A model generated the notes under the pieces. The model did not search any database. It was not told the origin of the DNA and saw only the letters and a list, made by a program, of their open reading frames with translations. A stretch of DNA of 59,906 nt. Source: Intestinimonas sp. (GTDB taxonomy: Bacteria; Bacillota; Clostridia; Oscillospirales; Oscillospiraceae). The stretch lies in NCBI RefSeq assembly GCF_026169115.1, contig NZ_JAPFEA010000005.1, positions 1 to 59,906 of the forward strand, written 5' to 3'. Each line of letters begins with the position of its first letter. Position 1 is the first letter of the stretch. A program made the translations under genes and the position numbers. This document shows, one piece after another, positions 33,280 through 41,684 of this stretch.

Positions 33280-34316
33280 GGATCGCCCTCACGGCCTTCA
33301 CCTGCAGGGGGGCGGACCTGGCCGGAGGGCTGGTCCGGGATCTGGAGGGGCTGGGACACGTCTGCACCCTGGCGGTGCCGGAGCGGCTGTCGCCGGAGAC
33401 GGGAGTTCCCGGGTATCAGAGTCTGGGGACCTGGACCGGGGCGCAGTTTTCCGCCGCCGACGCCCTCCTTTTTGTGGGGGCCAGCGGCATCGCCGTCCGG
33501 GCCATCGCCCCCTATGTGAAGGACAAATTTACCGACCCCGCAGTGGTGTCGGTGGACGAGGCGGGGCGCTTCGCCGTCCCCCTCCTCTCCGGCCATGTGG
33601 GGGGAGCCAACGACCTGGCCCGGCTGACGGCACAGCTCACCGGCGGCACGGCGGCGGTCTCCACCGCCACCGATGTGAACGGCTTTTTCGCTGTGGACCA
33701 GTGGGCCAGGGAGCAAGGTTTTTTCCTTGACGGCAGGGAAGGGGCCAAGCGGGTATCAGCCGCCCTGCTTGCAGGGATTTCCGTAGGGCTGATAAGTGAT
33801 TTTCCTATCCAGGGTGCGCTGCCCGACGGCGTGGCCGAGGGCCCGGCAGAGGCCGGCATCGCCCTCACTCTGGACCCGGAAAAGACGCCCTTTCCCCATA
33901 CCGTGCGGCTCATTCCGCCGGTGCTCTGCGTGGGCGTCGGCTGCCGCCGGGGGACGCCGGCTCAAGCCATCGCGGCGGCGGTGGAGCGGACCCTTGCAGC
34001 CCATCGCCTCTCCCTCAGAGGGGTGGGGGCGGTGTGCTCCATCGACCTCAAAAAGGACGAGCCCGGCCTTTTGGCTTTCTGCCAGAGTCTGGGCCTGCCC
34101 CTCACCACCTATTCCGCCGAAGAACTCTCGGCGGTGCCGGGGGACTTCACCCCCTCACCCTTTGTAAAAGGGGTCACTGGGGTGGATAACGTGTGTGAGC
34201 GGGCCGCCGTCCGGCGGGGCGGCGCCCTGATCGTACCAAAACAGGCGGGGGACGGGGTCACCGTGGCGGTGAGCCGGCTGCCCCTCACCATCCGCTTTTC
34301 TGAAAAAGGAGATTGA
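33276..34316 (+). CDS. cbiG: Cobalt-precorrin-5A hydrolase
   Basis: Opens the delta-lactone of cobalt-precorrin-5A, releasing acetaldehyde, in the anaerobic pathway. The CbiG N-terminal domain is visible in FVGASGIAVRAIAPYVKDK and PLLSGHVGGANDLA. The C-terminal domain starts LCVGVGCRRGTPAQAI and holds GVGAVCSIDLKKDEPGL. Length is 346 residues. Its GTG overlaps the cbiF stop. It is strong evidence that the oxygen-independent route is used. Confidence 0.95.
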   Translation: MRIALTAFTCRGADLAGGLVRDLEGLGHVCTLAVPERLSPETGVPGYQSLGTWTGAQFSAADALLFVGASGIAVRAIAPYVKDKFTDPAVVSVDEAGRFAVPLLSGHVGGANDLARLTAQLTGGTAAVSTATDVNGFFAVDQWAREQGFFLDGREGAKRVSAALLAGISVGLISDFPIQGALPDGVAEGPAEAGIALTLDPEKTPFPHTVRLIPPVLCVGVGCRRGTPAQAIAAAVERTLAAHRLSLRGVGAVCSIDLKKDEPGLLAFCQSLGLPLTTYSAEELSAVPGDFTPSPFVKGVTGVDNVCERAAVRRGGALIVPKQAGDGVTVAVSRLPLTIRFSEKGD

Positions 34317-34320
34317 ACGC

Positions 34321-35058
34321 ATGCGAGTGACAGTTGTGGGCCTGGGGCCCGGCGCGGGCCGGGATCTGACGGGCCGGGCCCGGGAGGCCCTGGAGCGGGC
34401 CGACCTCATCGTGGGCTATACCGCCTATATCGCCCTCATCCGCGAGGATTTCCCCGAAAAAGAGATGATGTCCACCGGTATGCGCCGGGAGGTGGACCGC
34501 TGCCGTGCGGCGGTGGAGGCGGCGGTGTCCGGGCGGGACGTGGCCATGGTGTGTTCCGGGGACTCCGGCATCTACGGTATGGCGGGACTCATCTATGAGG
34601 TGGCCCAGGAGTATCCCCCCATCGACATTGAGGTGGTGCCCGGCATCACCGCCGCCTGCGGCGGGGCCGCTGTGCTGGGCGCGCCCCTGACCCACGATTT
34701 TGCCGTGGTCTCCCTCTCTGATCTGCTCACCCCCTGGGACAAGATCGCCCTGCGCCTGGAGTGCGCCGCCAAGGGCGATTTCGTCCTGTGTCTCTATAAC
34801 CCCGCCAGCCACAGCCGCCCCGACCACCTGAAGCGGGCCTGCGATATCCTGATGGCGGCGGGGAAGTCCCCCGATACCATCTGCGGCTATGTGCAGAACA
34901 TTGGCCGGGAGGGGGAGCAGGGGACCATCACCACGCTGGGCGCCCTGCGGGACACCCAGGTGGACATGTTCACCACCGTCTTTATCGGCAGCACGCAGAC
35001 CAAGCTCCTGGGCGGCAAAATGGTGACCCCCAGAGGCTACCTCCAGCGGGAGGGCTGA
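34321..35058 (+). CDS. cbiH: Cobalt-precorrin-3 (C17)-methyltransferase
   Basis: Methylates C17 and contracts the ring to give cobalt-precorrin-4. VVGLGPGAGRDLTGRAREAL, VCSGDSGIYGMAGLIYE and FVLCLYNPASHSRPDHLKRA are CbiH/CobJ marks. At 245 residues it is the methyltransferase domain only; it lacks the C-terminal iron-sulfur extension of some long CbiH forms. The ATG is four bases after cbiG. Confidence 0.95.
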   Translation: MRVTVVGLGPGAGRDLTGRAREALERADLIVGYTAYIALIREDFPEKEMMSTGMRREVDRCRAAVEAAVSGRDVAMVCSGDSGIYGMAGLIYEVAQEYPPIDIEVVPGITAACGGAAVLGAPLTHDFAVVSLSDLLTPWDKIALRLECAAKGDFVLCLYNPASHSRPDHLKRACDILMAAGKSPDTICGYVQNIGREGEQGTITTLGALRDTQVDMFTTVFIGSTQTKLLGGKMVTPRGYLQREG

Positions 35059-35060
35059 GG

Positions 35061-35801
35061 ATGAAAGTCCTGCTCTTCGGCGGCACCGGCGAGGGACGGG
35101 AGCTGGCTGAGTGGATGCTTGCCCGTGGGATGGACGCCACGGTGTGCGTGGCCACCGAGTACGGAGAGACCCTCCTGCCCCAAGGGACCCAGGTCCGCGT
35201 GGGGCGGTTGGACGCCACAGAAATGGAGGCCGTGATGGCCGACGGCTATACGGTGGTCGTTGACGCCACCCACCCCTATGCCGCAGAGGTCACCCGAAAC
35301 ATCCACGCCGCTGCCGAGCACGCCGGCCTGCCCTGTCTGCGCCTGCTGCGGCAGTCTGACGGGGAGGATGGGTGCCATAAGGCGGAGGATATGGAGACGG
35401 CGGCGGACATGCTGGAGCAGCTGCCGGGCAATGTGCTCCTCACCACGGGGAGCAAAGAGCTGGACCACTTTGCCCGGCCGGGGCTCCGGGAGCGATGCTT
35501 CCCCCGGGTGCTGCCCATGGCGGACTCCCTGGCGCGGTGCCTGGAGCTGGGCTTTCCGCCCAGGAACATCATCTGCATGCAGGGGCCCTTCACCAGGGAG
35601 ATGAATGTGGCCACCCTGCGGCAGTATCACATCGGCACCCTGGTGACCAAGGACACCGGGGGCTACGGCGGCTTCCGGGCCAAGGCGGAGGCCGCCCGGG
35701 AGGCGGGCTGCACCCTGTTGGTGGTGGAGCGCCCCCAGGCCGAGACGGGGCTTACCCTGGAGGAAGTACAGGGCCGGCTGCTGGAGGAGGAACAAACATG
35801 A
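35061..35801 (+). CDS. cbiJ: Cobalt-precorrin-6A reductase
   Basis: NAD(P)H-dependent reduction of cobalt-precorrin-6A. It has 246 residues, with the dinucleotide-like LLFGGTGEGRELAEWML start, DATHPYAAEVTRNIHAAAE, and the C-terminal TKDTGGYGGFRAKAEAAREAG typical of CobK/CbiJ. Two bases separate it from cbiH, and the stop overlaps cbiET as ATGA. Confidence 0.95.
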   Translation: MKVLLFGGTGEGRELAEWMLARGMDATVCVATEYGETLLPQGTQVRVGRLDATEMEAVMADGYTVVVDATHPYAAEVTRNIHAAAEHAGLPCLRLLRQSDGEDGCHKAEDMETAADMLEQLPGNVLLTTGSKELDHFARPGLRERCFPRVLPMADSLARCLELGFPPRNIICMQGPFTREMNVATLRQYHIGTLVTKDTGGYGGFRAKAEAAREAGCTLLVVERPQAETGLTLEEVQGRLLEEEQT

Positions 35802-36997
35802 AGATCTATCTCATCGGCGTGGGCATGGGCAATCCGGATACGCTGACTCTGGCGGCCCGGAGGGCCATCGACGAAAGCCCGGTGCTCATCGGGGCCCCCC
35901 GGCTTCTGGAGCCCTGGAGGGAGGGACATGCCTGCGTTCCCCTCATCGCCGCCGACGACATCGCCCGGCGCATTGAGGAGGAGCGGGAGGACGTGGCCGT
36001 CCTCCTCTCCGGCGACACCGGCTTTTACAGCGGGGCCAAAAAGCTCTGGAAGCTGCTGGAGGGCCGCCAGGTGGAGACCATCCCAGGCATCTCCTCCCTC
36101 TCCTACTTCTGCGCCCGGCTCCACACCTCCTGGCAGGACGCCCGCATCGTCAGCGCCCATGGCCGCAGCCACAACGCCGCGGGAGAGATCCAGAAAAACG
36201 CCAAGACCTTTGCCCTCACCGGCGGGGCCACCAAGGCGGAGGATATCTGCCGGGAACTGGTCCGCCGGGGCCTGGGGAAGGTCCGGGTGTCGGTGGGGGA
36301 GCGGCTGAGCTACCCCGATGAGCGTATCGTCACCGGCACGGCGGCGGAGCTGGCGGAGGAGACCTTCGCCGACCTGGCCGTGCTGCTGGCTGAGAACCCC
36401 CGGCCCGTGGAGCGGCCTTGGAACAGCCCGGGTCTTCCCGACGGGGCCTTTCAGCGGGGGGCCGTCCCCATGACCAAGGAGGAGGTCCGGGCCATCTCCG
36501 TGTGCAAGCTGCGGCTCCAGCCCCATCATATCGTTTGGGATGTGGGGGCTGGCACCGGCTCGGTCTCCCTGGAGTGCGCCCTGGCCTGCCCCGCCGGGCA
36601 GGTCTATGCCATTGAGAAAAACCCCGAGGCGGTGGCCCTTCTGGAGGAGAACAAGGTCCGCCTCGGGGCGGCCAACCTCGTGGTCGTCCCCGGTACCGCG
36701 CCGGAGGCCCTGTCCCACCTCCCGGCCCCCGACCGGGTCTTCCTGGGGGGCACCTCGGGCGGTATGGACGAGATCCTGGATCTCGTATTTGAGAAAAATC
36801 CAGCCGCCCGGGTGGTGTGTACCGCCGTCACTCTGGAGACGGTGGGGGAGGCCGCCCGGCGCTTCGCCGCTCTGGCGGAGGCGGATATGGTCCAGCTGGC
36901 GGCGACCCGGACCCGGAGGGCGGGGCGGTACCACCTGATGGACGCCCAGAACCCGGTCTGGATCTTCAGCGGGGAGGGAAAGGGCCATGACGCGTAA
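35798..36997 (+). CDS. cbiET: Fused cobalt-precorrin-7 C5-methyltransferase / C15-methyltransferase (decarboxylating)
   Basis: A 399-residue fusion. Residues 1-200 are CbiE, a uroporphyrin-type methyltransferase acting at C5 (YLIGVGMGNPDTLTLAARRA, LLSGDTGFYSGAKKL). Residues about 210-399 are CbiT, a Rossmann-type methyltransferase that methylates C15 and decarboxylates the C12 acetate (VWDVGAGTGSVSLECAL, YAIEKNPEAVALLEEN). The same fusion is known as CobL in aerobes. The ATG overlaps the cbiJ stop. The end overlaps cbiA by eleven bases. Confidence 0.95.
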   Translation: MKIYLIGVGMGNPDTLTLAARRAIDESPVLIGAPRLLEPWREGHACVPLIAADDIARRIEEEREDVAVLLSGDTGFYSGAKKLWKLLEGRQVETIPGISSLSYFCARLHTSWQDARIVSAHGRSHNAAGEIQKNAKTFALTGGATKAEDICRELVRRGLGKVRVSVGERLSYPDERIVTGTAAELAEETFADLAVLLAENPRPVERPWNSPGLPDGAFQRGAVPMTKEEVRAISVCKLRLQPHHIVWDVGAGTGSVSLECALACPAGQVYAIEKNPEAVALLEENKVRLGAANLVVVPGTAPEALSHLPAPDRVFLGGTSGGMDEILDLVFEKNPAARVVCTAVTLETVGEAARRFAALAEADMVQLAATRTRRAGRYHLMDAQNPVWIFSGEGKGHDA

Positions 36998-38360
36998 GGT
37001 ATCCCGGCTCCTCCTCTGCGCGCCGGCCAGCGGCGGGGGCAAGACCACCGTCACCTGCGCCCTTCTCCAGGCCCTGGTGGACCGGGGAGCGGCGCCGGTG
37101 GCCTACAAATGCGGCCCCGACTACATCGACCCCATGTTTCACAGTGAGGTCATCGGGGCCAAAAGCCGCAACCTGGACCTCTTCCTCATGGGGGAGGGGG
37201 CCGTCCGGCGGAGCCTGATGGAGAACACGCCAAACGGGTCCACGGCGGTCATCGAGGGGGTCATGGGCTACTATGACGGCATCGCCATGTCCTCCCAGGC
37301 CAGCGCCTATGACCTGGCCCGGACCACGGAGACCCCGGCAGTGCTGGTGGCCGACGCACGGGGCAGGGCCCTCACCGCCGCCGCCCTGGTGCAGGGCATG
37401 GCGGCGTTCCGGCCTGACGCCAACATCCGGGGCGTCATCCTCAACCGCTGCTCCCCCATGCTGTATGGCCGGCTGAAGGAGACCATCGAGCGCGAGACCG
37501 GCGTCATGGTGTACGGCTATCTCCCTGACCTGCCGGAGTGCGCCCTGGAGAGCCGGCATCTGGGGCTGGTCACCGCCGCCGAGGTGGGAGATTTGAGACA
37601 GAAGCTCCACCGCATGGCGGAGCAGGCGGAGCGGACCATCGACATCGGCGGCCTGCTGGCCCTGGCGGCCTCGGCCCCGGCCCTGGAGGCGCCGGAGCGG
37701 ACGGACGTTCCCATTTCCCGGGAAAGGCCGGTCATCGCCCTGGCCCGGGACAAGGCGTTCTGCTTCTACTATGCCGACGGCCTTTCTGAGCTGGTGCGCC
37801 AGGGGGCGGAGCTGGCAGAGTTTTCCCCACTGGAGGACGAGAGATTGCCGGAGGGGTGCTCGGGGCTCTATCTGGGAGGCGGCTACCCGGAGATCTATGC
37901 CAAAGAGCTGGCCAGGAACACCGCCCTTTTGGGAGAGATCCGGGAAAAGATTCACCGCGGCCTGCCCACGGTGGCCGAGTGCGGTGGTTTTCTCTATCTG
38001 CAAAAGCAGCTCACCGACGCCGACGGGCGCGATGACTGGGAGCTGGCGGGGGTCTTCCCCGGAAGGGCCGCCAATACCGGCAAGCTGGGCCGATTTGGGT
38101 ACATCGAGATGACCGCCCGTGCCGACGGGCTGCTGTGCAGGGCGGGGGAGACCCTCCCCGCCCATGAGTTCCACTACTGGGACAGCACCACGCCGGGGTG
38201 CGATTTCCGGGCCCAGAAGCCCCTGAGCGACCGGGGCTGGGACTGCGCCTTTCACACCCCCACCCTGTATGCGGGCTTTCCCCATGTGCATTTCAGCGGC
38301 TGCCCCCAGGCCGCACGGCGGTTCGTGGAGGCGTGTGCGCGCTATCAAAGGGAGGAATAA
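36987..38360 (+). CDS. cbiA: Cobyrinate a,c-diamide synthase
   Basis: Glutamine- and ATP-dependent amidation of the a and c side chains. The N-terminal P-loop is APASGGGKTTVTCALLQAL, followed by YKCGPDYIDPMFH. The C-terminal glutaminase domain has LYLGGGYPEIYAKELA and the nucleophile Cys in VAECGGFLYLQ. Length is 457 residues, normal for CbiA. It is translated from inside the end of cbiET. Confidence 0.95.
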   Translation: MTRKVSRLLLCAPASGGGKTTVTCALLQALVDRGAAPVAYKCGPDYIDPMFHSEVIGAKSRNLDLFLMGEGAVRRSLMENTPNGSTAVIEGVMGYYDGIAMSSQASAYDLARTTETPAVLVADARGRALTAAALVQGMAAFRPDANIRGVILNRCSPMLYGRLKETIERETGVMVYGYLPDLPECALESRHLGLVTAAEVGDLRQKLHRMAEQAERTIDIGGLLALAASAPALEAPERTDVPISRERPVIALARDKAFCFYYADGLSELVRQGAELAEFSPLEDERLPEGCSGLYLGGGYPEIYAKELARNTALLGEIREKIHRGLPTVAECGGFLYLQKQLTDADGRDDWELAGVFPGRAANTGKLGRFGYIEMTARADGLLCRAGETLPAHEFHYWDSTTPGCDFRAQKPLSDRGWDCAFHTPTLYAGFPHVHFSGCPQAARRFVEACARYQREE

Positions 38361-38363
38361 GAG

Positions 38364-39422
38364 ATGGACTTGCAGGAGATCGTGGCCGGGATCGGACCGG
38401 TGGATCAAAAGGCCATGGAGGAGGCCCAGCGGCGGTGGGATTCCATCGCCCACCCTCTGAACAGTCTGGGCATGCTGGAGCAGGACATTGTTCGGATCGC
38501 CGGCATCACCGGAGACCCCAATATCGACCTCTCCAAGAAAGCGGTGGTGGCCATGTGCGCCGACAACGGCGTGGTGGCCGAGGGGGTCACCCAGACCGGT
38601 CAGGAGGTCACCGCCATCGTCACTGAGAATATGTCCAAGGGGGACACCTCTGTGTGCTGTATGGCGCGGGTGGCCGGGGCGGAGGTCATCCCGGTGGACA
38701 TCGGGGTGGCCCAGCCGGTGGAAGGGGAGCGCATCCGCCGGTGCTGCATCCGCCGGGGTACCGCCAACATGACCAAAGGTCCCGCCATGACCCGGGAGGA
38801 GGCCGTCAGGGCTGTCATGACCGGCGTGGAGCTGGTGGGTGAGCTGAAGGAGAAGGGGGTCCGTCTCCTGGCCACCGGTGAGATGGGCATCGGCAATACC
38901 ACTACCTCCAGCGCCATTGTGGCGGTGCTGCTGGGAAAGGACCCAGCAGAGGTCACCGGCCGGGGGGCCGGCCTCACCTCGGAGGGGCTGGAACGGAAGA
39001 TCCGCGCCATTGAGACCGCCATCGCAGTCAACCGGCCCGACCCGGCGGATGGACTGGACGTCCTCCACAAGGTAGGCGGTTTGGACATCGCCGGTCTGGC
39101 CGGAGTCTTCCTGGGGGGCGCCTACCACCGCATCCCCGTGCTGGTGGACGGCTTCATCTCCTCTGCCGCCGCCCTGGTGGCTGCGGCGGTCTGCCCGGCG
39201 TGTAAAGACTATATGCTGGCCAGCCATGCCTCCAACGAGCCTGCCGGACATATGGTCCTGGAAGCCCTGGGTCTCACCCCCTTCCTCTATGCCGGCATGT
39301 GCCTGGGGGAGGGCACCGGCGCGGTGGCGGTCATGCCCCTGCTGGAGATGGGCGCGGCGGTCTACCGGGAGATGTGTACCTTTGCGGCCACGGATATTGA
39401 AGCCTACGAGCATCTTACATAA
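38364..39422 (+). CDS. cobT: Nicotinate-nucleotide--dimethylbenzimidazole phosphoribosyltransferase
   Basis: Activates the lower-ligand base to its alpha-riboside phosphate. The 352-residue protein has MCADNGVVAEGVTQTGQEVT, GEMGIGNTTTSSAIVAVLLG, and catalytic Glu in GMCLGEGTGAVAVMPLL. GGAGG precedes the ATG, three bases after cbiA. No 5,6-dimethylbenzimidazole synthesis gene is in the window, so the base is salvaged or another base is used. Confidence 0.96.
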   Translation: MDLQEIVAGIGPVDQKAMEEAQRRWDSIAHPLNSLGMLEQDIVRIAGITGDPNIDLSKKAVVAMCADNGVVAEGVTQTGQEVTAIVTENMSKGDTSVCCMARVAGAEVIPVDIGVAQPVEGERIRRCCIRRGTANMTKGPAMTREEAVRAVMTGVELVGELKEKGVRLLATGEMGIGNTTTSSAIVAVLLGKDPAEVTGRGAGLTSEGLERKIRAIETAIAVNRPDPADGLDVLHKVGGLDIAGLAGVFLGGAYHRIPVLVDGFISSAAALVAAAVCPACKDYMLASHASNEPAGHMVLEALGLTPFLYAGMCLGEGTGAVAVMPLLEMGAAVYREMCTFAATDIEAYEHLT

Positions 39423-39453
39423 TTCTTAGCGAGAGAAAGGGAAGGATGGTCCC

Positions 39454-39969
39454 ATGCTGATCCTGGTCTCCGGCGGCTCTGCCAGTGGAAAATCCAAATA
39501 TGCGGAAGACCTGGTGGTCCAGGGTCCGCCGGGGGAGCGGATCTATGTGGCCACCATGCAGGTCTGGGATGCGGAGAGCCGCCGCCGGGTGGAGCGCCAC
39601 CGGGCCATGCGGGCGGGGAAGGGCTTCTGCACCGAGGAGCGGCCCGTCCACCTCTTTGAGATGCCCATACCAGCCGGAGCAGTGGCGCTGCTGGAGGACC
39701 TCTCCAACCTGACCGCCAATGAGTGGTTTGGGCCGGAGGGGCCGGAAGGGGCCGAGGAGCGGGTCCTCTCCGGCATCCGCAGGCTGAAGGCGGAGAGCGC
39801 CTGCACGGTGGTGGTCACCAACGAGCTCTTCTCCGACGGCATCGTCTATGACCGTGAGACGGCGGACTACCTCTCCGCCCTGGCCCGGCTCAACAGGGCC
39901 GTGGCGGCGGAGGCCGATCAGGTCTATGAGGTGGTCTGCGGTATCCCGGTGTGCTGGAAGGGGGCGTAA
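39454..39969 (+). CDS. cobU: Adenosylcobinamide kinase / adenosylcobinamide-phosphate guanylyltransferase
   Basis: Full-length CobU (171 residues), which phosphorylates adenosylcobinamide and then attaches GMP. The P-loop is VSGGSASGKSKYAEDL. The guanylyl-accepting histidine region is RRRVERHRAMRAGKGF. The C-terminal part has VVTNELFSDGIVYDRETADY, a variant of the usual NEVG-G-VP motif. GGAAGG precedes the ATG. A second, shorter CobU-like gene lies after cobS. Confidence 0.9.
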   Translation: MLILVSGGSASGKSKYAEDLVVQGPPGERIYVATMQVWDAESRRRVERHRAMRAGKGFCTEERPVHLFEMPIPAGAVALLEDLSNLTANEWFGPEGPEGAEERVLSGIRRLKAESACTVVVTNELFSDGIVYDRETADYLSALARLNRAVAAEADQVYEVVCGIPVCWKGA

Positions 39970-39973
39970 GGAC

Positions 39974-40744
39974 ATGTTCCGCTCGTTGTGGATCGCTGTG
40001 GCCATGTACTCCAAGCTCCCCGCCCCCAGGGTGGAGTGGGACAAGAAAAGTCTCTCCTGGGCCATGTGCTTTTTCCCTGTGGTGGGGGTGGTCATCTCCC
40101 TGCTGCTGGGGGTGTGGCTGGGACTGTGCGGCTGGCTGGGCTTTGGGCCCTTCCTGCGCGCCGCCGGGGCCCTCCTCCTGCCCATCGCGGTGAGCGGGGC
40201 CATCCATCTGGACGGCTTCTGCGACACCTCGGACGCCCTGGGCTCCCACCAGAGCCGGGAGAAGAAGCTGGAGATCCTGAAGGACTCCCACACCGGAGCC
40301 TTCGCCATCATCTGCTGCTGTCTCTACCTCATCTTCTTCTTTGCCGTCTGGTGTGAAGCGGTGCCGGAGGGGCGGACTCTGCTAGTGCTGGCGCTGGGGC
40401 CTGTCCTGTCCCGGAGCCTTTCTGGGCTGGCCGCCGTGAGCTGGCCCAACGCCCGGGGGAGCGGCCTTCTGGCCACCTTCACCCAGCCCATGGACGCGGT
40501 CCGGGCCCGGGTGGTGCTGCTGGTGTGGACGGCGGCCTGCGCTGCCGCCATGCTGGTTCTGGACCCGATCACCGGCGGGGCCGCGGCTGCGGGGGCCGGG
40601 CTCTCCTTCCTCTATTATTTCGTCATGTCCCGCCGGCAGTTCGGCGGCATCACCGGAGATCTGGCAGGCTTCTTCCTCCAGGTCTGCGAGTGCGCCATGG
40701 TCCTTGCTGTGGTCCTGGCGCAGCGACTGGAGGCATTGTTATGA
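39974..40744 (+). CDS. cobS: Adenosylcobinamide-GDP ribazoletransferase (cobalamin synthase)
   Basis: Membrane enzyme joining adenosylcobinamide-GDP to alpha-ribazole (phosphate). The 256 residues carry six or seven spans. The catalytic loop SGAIHLDGFCDTSDALGSH is the CobS signature, and KDSHTGAFAIICC and MSRRQFGGITGDLAGFFLQ match the rest of the family. ATG 39974 lies four bases after cobU. The stop overlaps the second cobU-like gene as ATGA. Confidence 0.95.
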   Translation: MFRSLWIAVAMYSKLPAPRVEWDKKSLSWAMCFFPVVGVVISLLLGVWLGLCGWLGFGPFLRAAGALLLPIAVSGAIHLDGFCDTSDALGSHQSREKKLEILKDSHTGAFAIICCCLYLIFFFAVWCEAVPEGRTLLVLALGPVLSRSLSGLAAVSWPNARGSGLLATFTQPMDAVRARVVLLVWTAACAAAMLVLDPITGGAAAAGAGLSFLYYFVMSRRQFGGITGDLAGFFLQVCECAMVLAVVLAQRLEALL

Positions 40745-41109
40745 TCCTGCTCATCGGCGGGGCCGGCCAGGGAAAGCTGGCCTACGTCCTGGAAAAAACA
40801 GGGCTCGGGCCCGAAGACGTGGCCCGCGACCCGGCGTCCGCCCGGAACAAGCCCATCTTTGCCGGGCTGGCGGACTGGGTCCGCACCCATCCCGGCGAAG
40901 GGCTGGGGGACCTGCTGGAGGTCAACCCCGGCGTGGTCATCCTCTGTGACGAGGTGGGCTGCGGCGTGGTGCCGGTGGACCCGGCGGAGCGGGCCTGGCG
41001 GGAGGAGACCGGGCGGCTGTGCTGCGCCCTGGCCCAACGGGCTGACCGGGTGGAGCGGATCTTCTGTGGATTGAGTATGGTATTGAAGGGGGAAGGGACA
41101 TGGAAGTGA
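40741..41109 (+). CDS. Short second CobU-like protein
   Basis: A 122-residue relative of CobU. It keeps a P-loop (LIGGAGQGKLAYVLE) and the canonical C-terminal block CDEVGCGVVPVDPAERAWRE followed by GRLCCALAQRADRVERIFCG. It lacks the central HRxxRP-like histidine region that accepts GMP in CobU. The upstream full-length CobU has that histidine but a divergent NEVG-type block, so the two may complement each other. Its ATG overlaps the cobS stop and its end overlaps cobC by ten bases. Kinase-only activity is a guess. Confidence 0.82.
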   Translation: MILLIGGAGQGKLAYVLEKTGLGPEDVARDPASARNKPIFAGLADWVRTHPGEGLGDLLEVNPGVVILCDEVGCGVVPVDPAERAWREETGRLCCALAQRADRVERIFCGLSMVLKGEGTWK

Positions 41110-41684
41110 TCCTGGTGCGCCACGGCATCACCCAGGGGAACAAGGAAAAGCGCTTCGTGGGTCGGCTGGACGTGCCCCTGGCGCCGGAGGGGGAGACCAT
41201 GGCACGGGAGACGGCCCCCCTGATGCCGCCGGTAGAGCACCTCTATGTGAGCCCCATGCTCCGCTGCCGCCAGACGGCGGACCTGCTGTGGCCCGATGTG
41301 CCCCGGACCTTTGTGGAGGACCTGCGGGAGACCGATTTCGGCATCTTTGAGGGGAAAAACCACGCCGAGCTCCAGGACGACCCCGCCTACCAGCGGTGGC
41401 TCTCCGGCGAGATGGTGGTGGGGGAGCCGGTGGAGGACTGCGCCCGGCGCGGCGTCCAGGCTCTGGCCTTTGTGGGGAAGGATGCCGCTGAGCACGGCTA
41501 TGAGCACGTGGGCATCGTCTCCCACGGGGGGCTCCTGATGGGCATGCTCACCCTCTGCGGCAGGCCGGCCCGGGAGAAGTTTTACGACTGGTATCCCCAG
41601 AACTGCGGCGGCTACCGGGGCGTGCTCACCCTGGACCCTCTGGAATACCAGGTGACCGGTACCGTGGGGAGGGTCAAGGCATGA
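41100..41684 (+). CDS. cobC: Alpha-ribazole phosphatase / histidine phosphatase
   Basis: Histidine phosphatase superfamily member of 194 residues. The catalytic RHG is in ILVRHGITQGNKEKRFVG, the second His in GIVSHGGLLMGML, and SPMLRCRQTADLLWP and ETDFGIFEGKNHAEL are typical. In this context it most likely removes phosphate from alpha-ribazole phosphate or from adenosylcobalamin phosphate. It overlaps both neighbours. Confidence 0.9.
   Translation: MEVILVRHGITQGNKEKRFVGRLDVPLAPEGETMARETAPLMPPVEHLYVSPMLRCRQTADLLWPDVPRTFVEDLRETDFGIFEGKNHAELQDDPAYQRWLSGEMVVGEPVEDCARRGVQALAFVGKDAAEHGYEHVGIVSHGGLLMGMLTLCGRPAREKFYDWYPQNCGGYRGVLTLDPLEYQVTGTVGRVKA

Noticed and set aside
36966..39413. Open frame of 815 codons on the minus strand
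   Set aside because: It runs antisense across cbiA and cobT, both clearly coding; its length only reflects the absence of stops opposite GC-rich codons.
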